A stretch of DNA of 64,000 bases, taken from positions 187,966 through 251,965 of the forward strand of contig LUCM01000735.1 of the NCBI GenBank assembly GCA_008360955.1, written 5' to 3'. A program made the translations under genes and the position numbers. Below, one piece after another: positions 1-12,294 of the stretch. This DNA is from Fasciolopsis buskii. Its lineage: Eukaryota; Platyhelminthes; Trematoda; Plagiorchiida; Fasciolidae. How positions within the stretch are numbered: the first letter of the stretch is position 1; each line of letters opens with the position of its first letter. The notes beneath the pieces were generated by a model, which was given only the letters and a program-made list of their open reading frames with translations, had not been told where the DNA came from and ran no database searches.

Positions 1-1342
1 TGTAATATCTTTTTGTTTGCCAATTACGTGTTTATTAACTTACCAACTGATTTACAATGTTCCTCCCGGATGAAGGCTGATTTTCTAACCATTCAACGGT
101 TTCCTTTTGTAATTCCTAGTCCACGGTTGATCGGGGCTAACCGACTAGGAATGAATTCGGTTTCGTACACCAAATTGTCTCAGTTGGTTTCCTCGCTATT
201 TTTTCCGCTGTTTATCCAATGAAAATTTAAGACGGTCTTGGCATGGTCCAGTTGTTCGCGGTTGTGACTCATTTATACCTACTCACTTATTGATCACACT
301 GACGTACAAGTAACATATTGCGAATCGGGAAAAAATGTGCACAAGTATTATCCAAAGAGATTGTCATCTCATTGGATTACGATTTACTTTCATGCTGTCC
401 ATTTTAAGCCATACACATTTGGACTAGTCCAATCCCGCGAAAAAACCATATTGCGATTGCTAGCAATTATTTCTGAAAGGCTTTTGATTTGACAAATGCA
501 TGAATTTAGACTGAACCAATATAGTTGGGACCTTCTTTGACTCGTCTCGCCATCCACATCCACGATGCACATGCCCTATCGTACAAGTTCACGTGTTTTC
601 TTCCATTAAGTTCTTAGATTAATTGCAGGGGTTATCTGGCTTATATGAAGTCTGCATTTAAACAAGTATTCTGTCTACAATTTGTGTGCTTTTAACTCTG
701 ATGCCATGTTCAACCGGGCTTTCAGCCCACCATTCAGTTTTAATAGGAAACCAGAACAGCCAAATTTCACATTACAATAAGACAAGTACAGCTTATTCAC
801 AGAAAAAACAGGGACGTTCTGATCGACAGTATCTCAAAATATGGAAACCAGCGGTCATTTTATGGCTTGCTGTGAAATTCCACGGAGCAGTTCCGAGGTT
901 TGTTAGGATAGAGTGCTAACTGATTAACGGTATTATGTGAATTTTTCGCGCCTCGTTGGGTTACAGACAGACAGACGAAGCTGCTACCCAAACAGACCAA
1001 GGAAACGATGAAACGGAACACTCGTAAACAATTATATTTTGCTTAAACAATTGCATGTGTACAATCGTTTACTTTATACTTGACTGCTGCTTGTCCTGTC
1101 CTGTTCTTACTCTCTTACGTTAGCGTATACGTCACTGTCTTCCTTCCTGTCAGTTTGGTGAATTGATTGATTAGCTTGCTCTAATAAATTTTGATTTTAG
1201 TCTCAGTCAGTCTTTCACTTTTTGTCTTTTTTGCTCCGTTTGAGTAGATGTTTTTTGCGGTAGCAACTAAAATCGGAGCACTATGATACTACGCAAATGA
1301 TTGGAAAAACACAACTGAAATGAAACGGAATGCGGTGTTGCG

Positions 1343-1387
1343 AACTGATCCGATCTGATCTGAATTGAACTGAACTGAATTGAAGTG
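1343..1387. repeat. degenerate CTGAA pentanucleotide repeat
   Basis: About nine consecutive 5-base units are variants of CTGAA: CTGAT, CCGAT, CTGAT, CTGAA, TTGAA, CTGAA, CTGAA, TTGAA and GTGAG. The 5-base period is clear by eye although units differ by one base. It is a short, old microsatellite with no visible link to neighbouring repeats. Confidence 0.65.
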
Positions 1388-3962
1388 AGCGGTATTGAAC
1401 CGACTTCAGTAGACAACTTTGGGAATTATTAGCCATTTGAGTCTGCATTAGGATACCACAGGACTGGAATTAACAAGGGAGCAAGATTATGGTCACCAAT
1501 GCGTAGCACGGAATTCGGTGACCGGTCAGGACATATGCCTCAATTTCTTTCAAATCGATCGGAGGGAGTATTCAACTTGTCAGGGGATTGAAAAACAGGT
1601 GACTATAAATAGATACTACTTATTTTCTATATAATTTCAATTGAAATGGGGGAATTCGATTCCCCTTTGCTTTACCCCGCTTTTGTTTGTCTGTCAAAAG
1701 CCAGTTAATAATTTGACAAACAATAACTCGTGCAAGTGAAAAACCAAAGTGACTCGTAACTGATGGGTCCATTTGATGTCAGGTTGAACAGTTTACTCGC
1801 GGAAGAAAAAAGGAAACAAATTTATTTTATTCGCTTCTTCTGCAATGACTAACAAATGCTTACCCGATAGATTAACACATTCAAATTATCCCATAATCTA
1901 ACGTAAACTTGATTCTTTCGGACGCAGGTACATTTTGTCCAAGTTTGTGTTGCGTAGGAGCAAATAAAAATTCATGATTTTCATACAGAACCTGATCTCC
2001 TTAATTTCTCTGCAACTTGGCCTCATGAGTTGTCTGGGTAGCAGCGACCGATGGATCGCAGTTGGAAGCAAACCCACATGAATGCAGGTAGGCATTAACG
2101 GCAATATTGTTAAAGATGCCAGGTTATTTGATATGGAAATTAATTTCGACGAGTAAGTCGATCAGTTAATAGGCCATGAGTTTTGCTTTCCGAATCCCCG
2201 GACAAGTGAACTTCCAGATGTCTGTTTTTGCTCTTGTATCCTAAGGACGCAATCAAACGAGTGCTATATTAGCACGCTGGTGACGATGGGCACGCCCCCC
2301 GACCGACTCAATAATCAGTCTTGAAATTCCATTTTATCGAGATCCATACGGACTATTCTCGGGAAATACGGCAAAACCTCAACGGTGGAATAGGAAAATC
2401 GAAAACGTGCTTGGTTTACTGTTTTCACAGACCCGGAAATTCTTGTCTGTGCTCCTCTGATCAACAGAAATAAGACGAATCCCTCAGGCAATCCTCGCCT
2501 CTGATACCCGGTACCCTCAGTCAAACCAATCTGCTCAGGGGCTAATTGGAAAAGAGCTGACAAGCCAAAATATTCGATTCATTTTTACCTGCACGTGCCT
2601 TCCAACTGGAAACAGAGAACAAACGAATCAAACTGCTTATCTATTTGGTGCAACAATAAACACGCGGACATCAACAAACGAGGCCGGTATGAAAATAATA
2701 AACAAACTAGCGTAAAAAAAATTGCTAAGACCGTTGCTTACCTTTGTGGTCCAGTAGGCGGGACAAATTAGCAAGCCAAATTTAATCGGTTGTTTAAGCC
2801 CGTAAAACTGAACGGTCCACGGTAGTTTGTGTATGTGCACGAATGCACTGTAGCTGTTGGATTTTGGAAGTACAATGTATAAAGCACTCGCCTAGATAGT
2901 GGAGTCGACAACTAAATAGGACAAATTTTCTCTAATGTTATTCTTCTTACCTCGGATACTGCTTTGTTTTGCCAGCAATTATTATGATTCAGTTGATCAA
3001 TAAATTATATATTGAGTAATCCTCCGTTGCTCTGGTCTAGTACAGCTTCAAGGCATACACGTATCCAAGCCCAGCGAATAAATTTTACCGAGAAAGGTAA
3101 TCTATTATAGTATGTTTAGAACAAACAGTCAGTTTTATTGACAATAAACAAATATCGATCACAATTCTGGTTTGTCAGTAGCAATATGGCGCACAATTGC
3201 CTACTGACTTTAGGAATTGATTCGCGGTACAGCCATATGACGGCCTGAAAGTGGTCTTTGAGATTTCAGTATCGATCCAAAATTCGGATGTTTAATGGAA
3301 AAATGTGTGTGCACCAATTTTGCATTGGTGGATATTTGGTGTTTGAAAGGCCGTAGTTTCATGAATATCCTAGACAAATCACGATGTACTTTCGATCTAG
3401 AATTTTGTCCTTTGTGTTGGGTTCATAGCCGTCTGCCTAGTTCATTGAAATACTGAATCTTGAGTATGGCCAAACAGTCGTCTCCACAATCCCTCGCTGT
3501 GTGCTCGAAACTGATTTGCGCTCACTCTGAGTCCGTACTGGTCCATGCACGATTAATTGATGCGTTAAAGGGGCAAATAGCTAAGACGTAGACTGAGCTA
3601 ATCGTTCCATCATCGGTCTTCACATAAACTGATGTCACAATATGCATGAACTCCTTAATTTTCACAGATCTTTTCTTTCACTCTAGCCACTAGTTTTAGT
3701 GATGAATGATGCGATAATGACAAATATGCAACATTGAAAAAGAGTTTGTCCGCCAAACTATACTTCCCATCTCGTACAAACAATAAAGTTAATCAATAAG
3801 ACAAAGTTTACAGTGATATTAAAATCACCCAATTTCAAATACCATCTAAAAAATAGTAGAGTCCGTTGATTTCAGTCAGCCCACGGTAACTGCGAGAAAA
3901 ATTTAACAACCTTGAATCGATTAATCTGATTAGCCTGGACGGAAGTTGGTTGTGTAAATGTA

Positions 3963-3980
3963 ACACACACACACACACAC
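3963..3980. repeat. (AC)n microsatellite
   Basis: Nine uninterrupted AC dinucleotides. Confidence 0.9.
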
Positions 3981-5384
3981 CTGTTCCAGTCAAAAATCCC
4001 GGGTTTAAACCCTCGGTGAGGTAGAGGATGTGCACCAAAGATGAGCTCTAATGAAAGCGAAACTCAATTTCGGTAATCCTTCAGTATAAGGTTGACCAGA
4101 TGATCTGCGGTTTCTGCGTGGATTTTCTCCTCCGAAGCCTAGTCAACCAAGAACAGAAGCAGAAACTGTGAAGAAGGAATTATTGAGTCTAACTGGTAGT
4201 ACGAAACGTCTTTACTTCAGGAACATTAACAGATCAGATGATGCGCTAAAAATAAGATATTGCGATAAGGTAGGAAGCTTTCCTTTCAGGTGACTATCAT
4301 TACCTAAAAGCATTGTGGAAATAGACGTTACATTTCTAACAAAATATCACAATTAGGAATTCCGAGCCCAGAGGCTGTTTATTTTCCGTATTCACAACCC
4401 AAGAACTAATGTTTACTAGAAATAATTTGTTTGTCGATCAGCTACGAATAAACTTTATATTATCCAGTTAGTCTCATGCTTGAGAAGCACAAGACTCCAT
4501 CTACAACTTATCGTCCGTCTATGTCATCCGGCACACCCAAAATGTGAATCCTGGACTTCTGATCATCACCTCCAATTTACATTCGAGCTAATTTGTTGCG
4601 TCATCTTAAACAGAGTTGAATAAAACAGCCAATTCCTTGTTCTATCATTTTGCACAAAAAGTTGCGTTTGATAAACGCCTAGCTCAAAGCTCGGCGCGTT
4701 CTACTGACCGGCCACTCTAGACAGGTTGTCTATCTTGGAAGGTATCGTATTCGAGTACAAAACGCCAGAGTCAGACAGGAAGCTTATCACGGCATGGCCT
4801 TCTGCACCCCCAAAAAACCGACATGTCTGTCGTGTTTAGCATGACTTTTAAACATGTTTCACCCGAAAGTAATGACTGTTCGTAAACCGGATTTACCCGA
4901 GCGATGTAGGGGAAAAATTCTACAGTGGTTTTTGTCGATGGCAGTTGACGTAGTGACCAAAGAAGTGTTTGCTTTTAAACTGTGCGTGCACAATGTAGCT
5001 CGTAATGTCTTGTGTCTAATTAGAGCGACCCTGGGAAATGTGGCTATTCAGCAACGTACCAAATGTATGGCGAATCGCAAATGAATGAGTTATGATTGTA
5101 CTATACTCATTCAGCTTTAGTGAACGTTTGCTCGAAAGAACGGGAGAAATGATAGGTCAGTATAAAACGAATATTTTAGCAAGCTGCAAGAAGATATCTG
5201 TGTAGACGCTTCTGAACCCATCCCAACTTGTGTATTCTATGGATTAGATGAACGAGTAACTAAGAACGCTGTTTGCTGGGGTTTACTCGTCTCACAGTTT
5301 GAAATTTTATTAGCCGGTATAAACAGTTAAACAATTAGGCTCGGTACGGTAGGGCGCAACCGTCTCGTCCCCCGGTTGGAGTTA

Positions 5385-5520
5385 ATCTCGTTGCTCAGAT
5401 AAAGTGCACGTCAGGTCCTGCTTTCTTGCCCTAGCGGACGATCGTTCGTCTCAGGTTCATGTTCCTATTTGGGCTACCACTAATTATTCCTATCAAGAAA
5501 GAGCTGTACACGATTTACGT
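5385..5520 (+). mobile_element. SINE-B family copy (tRNA-derived), diverged
   Basis: This copy aligns, with gaps, to the better-preserved SINE-B copy at 23.7-23.9 kb (opposite strand). Shared blocks are the ATCGTTCGTC stretch of the tRNA-like head, a B-box-like AGGTTCATGTTCC, and downstream the tail beginning TAATTATTCCTATCAAG and ending AGCTGTACAC. The tail matches TAATTCCTAACAAGG...AGCTGTACAC in the 23.7 kb copy. The A-box side of the head is partly deleted. Recognition rests on the conserved tail plus the B-box spacing. It is old, and transcription by Pol III is unlikely. Edges are approximate. Confidence 0.5.
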
Positions 5521-7113
5521 GGTTCCTTAACGATTAGTTCGGTGCCCATACCGCATGGTGCACGGCTTGGCAAATGAGCTCACTATATCATTTTGCCTGA
5601 AGGCAGTCAGTTGCTTCAGAAGCTTCCTTTGTTGACATTTTAGTTACGGTGTTGAAGTAGAAATCCAGGTGACTAGTGGTATGAATTAATATGAATCGTC
5701 GAAAAACACTCGACTAGTTGATCATTCTATCGAATAGGAGAAGCCATCTTTTAGGACATTGGTACTGTCGATCTGTAAATCGTTTGTTTTACTTTTACAG
5801 GCTGATCTTTTCATTCCAGTTTTCTGCATGTTCTTCTGTCCCAAAGTCTAACAGTTCAGGTTTCGTCATCATATTTTCTTAGTCTGTGGTTCAATGTGAG
5901 TCCAAGAAATAGGACCAAGGACGAGACGTTACAGGAAACATTTTAAACATCCAAAAGCAAGCATCTCAAGCCGAGGCTAATCTGCCGGCCTTCATCATGC
6001 CATGCAACAGCCAAATATTCATCTGGCAAAATGGGTTTAGAATTTTGAGACAGAATGGATACTATTGTAATTTCAATCACTAAATTTGCCTGTTAGCTAC
6101 AAACTGCCCGTTCTATTCATGTTGGCAGAGTCAACTTTCGTTCACGAAATCACATAATGATCGTCTTTCCTCATGTATTGTAGATCCAGCTTACTAGGGC
6201 ACCGGAATGCTGATGTGGTACATATGTTGCCCACTATCTGTTTCTTAGATTTCATATAACTCATTGGCTTGAACTAGCCGAATGAAATGAACACAATCCT
6301 TTTGAACCCAATTTCATGTTCGATGAATCCACCAGTTTGCTCCCTATCTGAAACTACGGAATATCGTTGAAGTTCATTTTTAATCATTATGACATGGAAG
6401 AATGATAAGGTTCGAAAATCACTTGGCGACCAAACTAAAAAAGGAGTGCCTCGTCAGCCTAGCATTTTGTAGATGATAAAAATGGTAACTAATGCTTCGT
6501 TTAATGTATTGTGGCCCATCTGTTGGGGCTGTCGAGGCAGGCGTGTACGTCTGTTTGACCCATGCTATGCACAAGTTATGCACAGTAGATCAGTTGAACT
6601 TGCGCGCTTCAACCGGGTCACGTGGCCTGGTTGATGGTATATTACGGAAGCTGTAGGCTTCGAAATTCACATATTCATAATGGAGGCAAAAATGAAAGTA
6701 CGGGAATCCACGCCTATTTCGATTGTTATGCCCCACTTGATTCAACTTCTGTCACCTGGATGGAGTAGAAAATCATCTGAAGGATATGGTAATTGACCAT
6801 TCGATGTAATCACAACTAATATCACATTAAAAAGGACTCTTACATTTGGATATTAGACGGAATCTTGCCAGTAGTTAAGGCAGCTTCCGACGTTGCTTAT
6901 TTATGGTTCAATCTGCACTAGAGCAGTCTTACTCGTGTAGCTAGAAACATGATCCTGATTTGCAGTGAGAATTTTGGTCTCCAGTATTTTGCTTCATTCG
7001 TGGCTAGGGAACTTAATTTGCTCGTACACTGCAAAAACATTTTGAAAGAAGTGTTGAAGTGGAGGGCTGAATGCGAATGCATGTTGGGCATAAGCTAATC
7101 ACGATGGTTTTGC

Positions 7114-7165
7114 AGACACACACACAGATACACGTAATCACACACACGCACACACGCACGTACAC
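7114..7165. repeat. imperfect (CA)n microsatellite
   Basis: CA dinucleotides are interrupted by GATA, GTAAT and GC steps over about 50 bases. The facing open frames here are His/Thr/Val-rich low-complexity translations of the repeat and not genes. Confidence 0.85.
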
Positions 7166-8792
7166 GGGAAAGAATGTCATTCTGACAAGGAGTTCAGGTG
7201 GTGTGCTCCTACCCAAGCAATGGAATATTGTCTTACCAATTCATTTGATCAATCAGACGAAATTTGCAGCAGTGAAAATAATATTAATCATAGACAAATA
7301 ATTGCGGTTAGATGTTGGTGTGGATAGAATGAGAGAAATGGTAATTGGAATGCAGACAAACATGGGGAGTCCATTGTAACAGCGGACTTCACAAACTTTG
7401 AAGCAAAACGTGTTATTCCGTCGGCGGGCAGCAAGGAATCTGAACATGGTGACAATTTCGTCTTCTCTGTGTGTTATGAGGAGTTTTCTAGAGAGAAACA
7501 GAGAGGTGGGATTCGCCTTTTAATCAAAGGATCTATGCAGCAGAAATAAGGAGTGCATATGTTTTGACTGGAGGATTTCTTCTCACAAATTATCTTCTCT
7601 GCAACAAACTAACAACTGCTCCTGCAATATGGTTGATTCTGGCTTCCAGTTCATCAGTGCTAAGATTGTGCAATCGGTTGTATTGTTCTGATTTGGCACA
7701 AGCAACCGAATGCTAACTAGACCTAGTCGAAAACCCCGTTCGTGTTTTGTTTTTGCTTTTCCGAGTCATCGTAACAAATTGGGATGAAACAGCTGAGCAT
7801 CCTCTTTGCGATTTGCATTCCACCTGCAGCATATCCCTTTCCTTTTCTTGTTCGGTAGTGTAACTTGTCCCGGCCGTTGGAAAAGCACGTTTTCTGTAGT
7901 GAATTGTAACTCATTTATACGTGCATATATGTTATAAACACGGGGGGCAACCCCGAGTTCCGGTAAACGTGATCAGCCGAACGACGCACGTGCAGAGTTA
8001 AGGTTAGAATGACCGTAGACAGACCGGTTGTTGCACAGATAGCTAGTCTGAAAATTGTGAGGTTTCACTATGGTTAGATGATTCCCGTTGAGGAAACATG
8101 TTCGTTCACAGATGCGGTCGGGGTGAGTCAAATCGAAAAGGCTCATACCATCATTTGGCTAACTTTTCTTCTGATGGACATACTGTCCTAATCTGTATCC
8201 ATTCGAGCTACCTGTTTTGACTTCTTCGATGGTGTGCCAGTGGTTACCGAGCACGTTCCTGATTTGTTTACGGTCGTTGACAACTTGGCCTTTTCTCTCA
8301 CACATGAGAATTTCCCCCGTTGCTTTTGTTTTTCTGTTTTCCTCGTTGTCACAGTAAATTTGCATCTCACACAGTCATTAACAGTTTTTTGATCGATTAT
8401 TGGTGACTGGCTTGTAAAAAATTCAGTCATCATTTCCGACTCTTTTAGAAATATGTCCGCTTACCAACCTGTTATTCATTTTTTGTTATCAAAGTCCATT
8501 TAAAACGAACAGTCGTACTGTCGAAAGCTTATACTGGGTTGAACATATATGACACTGGCCTCAACCTTTAATGACTTGTTATTCATACGCTATCATTTGT
8601 CCGGCCACTGGGTTTGTAATTGTGCACCTCGATCTGTTGACTAAATTCAAAGATGTAATCCCCAGTGTTAAAATGCCGGTATTCATATTATCCCATGCGG
8701 ACGAAAGTACAAATTTTATTGATAAAGGTAGCCTGGAAATAATATCAGTTTGACAGATGAAAATATTCGTGACGTACCCAAACATGGATTCC

Positions 8793-8857
8793 ACTTGCCG
8801 CACTCGAACTGCGAGGTACAAATGTCCCCGGATCACACTTGGCTTGTGATGGCAAGT
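8793..8857 (-). pseudogene. tRNA-like cloverleaf fragment, 65 nt
   Basis: Read on the minus strand, the ends form a perfect 7-bp acceptor-like stem (ACTTGCC with GGCAAGT). Inside lie a 4-bp D-stem-like hairpin (CACA/TGTG around AGCCAAG) and a T-arm-like hairpin (CGCA/TGCG around GTTCGAG). By my count the A-box-like AAGCCAAGTGT fits the Pol III A-box consensus at 9 of 11 positions, and AGTTCGAGTGC fits the B box at 9 of 11. The anticodon arm is poor and the length is short for a nuclear tRNA, so a working tRNA is unlikely. It may be a decayed tRNA, the head of an old SINE or a mitochondrial-type fragment. No SINE tail was found next to it. Confidence 0.35.
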
Positions 8858-11531
8858 TAAGGGTGCACAGTAATCAAGCGTACTGTTCGTTCTCTATTGA
8901 ACATTTAGGATCTAGGATCGACGCAAAAAGAGCTTGATCGTTGTTCAGTAATCACGAAAGAATCGAAGAGAATAATTCATTTTCCGTGCTGATTCGGAGT
9001 AGTATCGAAAGTTTTCTGAATTTGGTGAGGAAATGCCACTGCTTTTCAATAATTCTCATCTGGTCGCAGGTTACTGATCAGTGCACAGATAGTCAGAGTA
9101 TATTGCATTGCGCATGTACGAATAATACGTTTCAGGCTTATGCATTCGAGGTCTGGAAAAATCAGTCATGTTATTTCCAAAAATATTTTGAACTAATTTC
9201 GAATAATTTTGACAATTTCGAAATAGTGTGAGAAGCGATAAACGCCCTTTTGTTCCGTCCTGTTAAAAAACCTAAAAATTAGTCGTTAGTGAGATACCGC
9301 TCCGCGTGACTCTTTTGTATATCCGTTCGTGTTTTACATTTTCGTTTATCATGTACCTATTTCGATAGCCATACCCATTTTTATGCTCATCTCTTGCCCT
9401 TCCTTCACAAATACAATGGTTTCCGGGACAGTAACTGTTCAGAAAAAGAACAGACATGTTTACCTTGCGGCAGAGGTGCCACTTTGGTTGGAAAATTATA
9501 TTCTGTATCCGGGCAACATGTCCAGTCGAAAGGGCGACGCACTTTAGTCAAGCATACAAAGTGAGACTGGTCGCTCTAACTACCTACTTCATTCATTGTC
9601 CGTGCCTCTACTTTCAAGTGACCCATTTAGTTCAACAGATTGTGAGAATACGTAGGACGGTTTGTGGGAAAATTCGGAAACATTATGTTCATACTCCCAG
9701 TTTTAGAAAAAGCACTTCGGTCTTCCTTTTTCTTCCATTCCTATCCATGTTGGTGAATGATGCATTCTTCGGAAGTGATCACGCTCCGCTGATCATAGCG
9801 GTCAGAAACTTGAACCGCTTCATGTTAACTCATTGAAAAAAGGAACAACATTAAGTTCGATCCTCGTTTGTTTTGTGTTCATCATGTGATTGCAACTTGG
9901 GAACAAAATGAAAGGCAGTCTTCAATTCGAGCAGAGTAAAAACCTTTCTAATTGCAAAATCGATAAAAGTAAAATGGCACGTTTCTGACTGAATAGCTTT
10001 TCAGTTTCATAGGATGTGTTACTAAGATCTTAGAAAGGAGAGAAATCTCTAACCGTTTCCCATTTGTTGTCAATTTACTTTAGTTGTGTGTATGTTTTGA
10101 CTGAAACTCGCTATGTTGCAACCCTAGCTACGGGGAAGGACCGATCTTAGTCTTAGCTGATGGGCGGGGTTTCAATGTTGAATGTGAAAACGCCTGGTGA
10201 ATAGCGTTTGTTTAAAAGGAATAATTAAATTAAACGAACGAGTAAAAAGAGGGAACAATAGCCAAAAATATCCCAAATGGAATTGTAATTGCAATGGATG
10301 AATTAAACGGTGCAACCCGGGCGGAGAGGGAGGGCACATACTCTTAATTTGTTCGGTCACGTTTGCTTACCGGGCTGCTTCTTCTCTGGGGTATTTAGTT
10401 AGGTGTGACTCGTATAAGTGGATACAAGTTCATGCTTTTGGTGTATAACACAACTAAGAGAATTCAGTTGCATTTACAATGACCGGCCCCGATTTTGTCC
10501 GACAGTATTTTAGCTGTCCTAGGTCACTTAGTACCTGTGCACTATGATTAGTAAGACAGTGAGGAAAATGAAGGCGTTCTACTCACTCAACCGAATCCGA
10601 ACACCCGGCAGTGATATTCGCTCCAGGAGTTCATAAACTCACGTGTTCTCGTGGAAGATACTTTCGGGAAATTTTTGCCGTGGACCTGATGGTGCATTTT
10701 GGTCCTCGGTTGACCTTGTCAAATTCTTTGATCAAGGAATTTATTAACTGTTTGACAAATTCCAACAAAAATTAGCATGAAATGGTGTCCGCCACTAAGA
10801 GATAGAGATTCCGTGACCCCACATGACATGACGCACCATTGACTAGTTGGAATATCAACGAAGATGAATTCTACAATGCATACCTTGGAAAGTGAGCACC
10901 TATCCCACATACAATTAAAATGTATCTTCCAGCTCTGTCAGATGAACGCATTAAAGTAAACACGTTACTCGTGGACATCTTGGAGAAAAATTTGTATGGC
11001 TGTACAACGTTGTGTTGGGCGGATGACTTGAAACTGTTGTTTGAATACTGTCGGAAAACCGGATGAAAGGGATGCCGCGTGCAATTCAAATTTTCCACTT
11101 TGTTACAGAATGCTTGGTCCATTTTTTTTTCTGTTTTGCCAATCAGTTATCTTGATCCCACTCCGTCATTGGCTTCCGCGAACCAATTTTGTCCTAGATC
11201 GTTTTCCTAAATGAACTGAAATTGGGACCAGCTCGGGAGAAGTGACCAAACTTTGACTTATTCCGAGATTCACAATTAGCGAGCTTCGAACAAATAACAA
11301 ACGATCTAACCGTTTTTACTGTCAAGTCTGTGTGTACGCGTGAAAAGTAAGTGTGCTCAACATAGCACCTATTTGTGTTTCCCGTTAAAAGGACAAATTG
11401 TTACTCAGTTACTTTGTTCAGTCTGCTTTATATATTTAGCGAGTACTGCATGCTTGTCAGATGGTAGTATCACTAGGCCTTCCCGTGGACATTTCCGCGA
11501 CTCGAATGCTTCACACAGCCCAAACACTTCA

Positions 11532-11551
11532 CTCTCTCTCTCTCTCTCTCT
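11532..11551. repeat. (CT)n microsatellite
   Basis: Ten CT dinucleotides, followed by a short TATCTC extension. Confidence 0.9.
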
Positions 11552-12260
11552 ATCTCATTAACATGCTCGGCTAATTGGTACAGTACTTGTACGTCCATTC
11601 AACAATGTGGATGTAACAATTTTCGTTTTTTAAGCCTGTCAACGAACAATTCAAACTTACTTTGCACTAGGGTGACTGATCAATATGACCAAATATCCGC
11701 AAGCTAAAACAATTTAAACTAAACTCGTTGTGGATACATTTTCGACCTGGTATCTATTGGAGAAGTAGACCAGCCAGCATTACTTCTATGACTGGAGCCA
11801 TGCGAAAATGGAATGGAAAATTTTATTCTACCGAAAATAATCGGATTCTTTTAAAAATACTCAGGTGGACTGCGAAATTTTAAACAATTTCACTAAGACA
11901 GAAATAACTATTTTAATAATTTTTAAAAAGTAATGTCATGACTCAGCTCCGGGAACGGATCAAAAATTAATCTGAAAGCCAGTGAATTAGGTAATTGTGG
12001 TTCTCAAATTTTTAATCTCCAACCGTTTGCATGTAATTAGGTTACAAAAAATACTACCGACTGGTCATTGTACCATTTTGATTCACGCGTCCCACAAGAT
12101 AACTTCTCAACTCCGGTTAACTGACTCCCTAAATGCAGGATATGTTCCCATTGTGTTGAACGCAAATGGGAACCATAGTTCACGTCACGGACAATTCTCC
12201 AGGGACGTCCAGTAACTGAGCGAGGATGGGAGTAGGTAGGGCTTGAAAACTGGAGACAAG

Positions 12261-12294
12261 AGTGTGTGTGCGCGTGTGTGTGTGTATGTGTGCG
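12261..12294. repeat. (GT)n microsatellite
   Basis: GT dinucleotides broken by CGCG and TATG steps over 34 bases. Confidence 0.85.

Larger units (their letters stand above)
1..5375. other. noncoding, no gene recognised
   Basis: Open frames here stay below about 85 codons on either strand, and none resembles a family I know. The only ordered sequences seen are a pentanucleotide tract near 1.35 kb and an AC microsatellite near 3.97 kb. A minus-strand frame at 2315-2563 is open for 82 codons but has no supporting motif or convincing splice context. This could be intergenic or intronic. Confidence 0.5.

Noticed and set aside
4150..4230. CTGTGAAGAAGG...TACGAAACGTC, resembling the hammerhead-like motif of the foldbacks
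   Set aside because: The two blocks are separated by a stretch with no clean stem, and no inverted partner or related flank is present.
7013..7301. Facing His/Val-rich frames at 7.1 kb
   Set aside because: They are translations of an imperfect CA repeat.
9456..9836. 126-codon plus-strand frame
   Set aside because: The composition looks random and no domain is recognisable. Chance length for this base composition.
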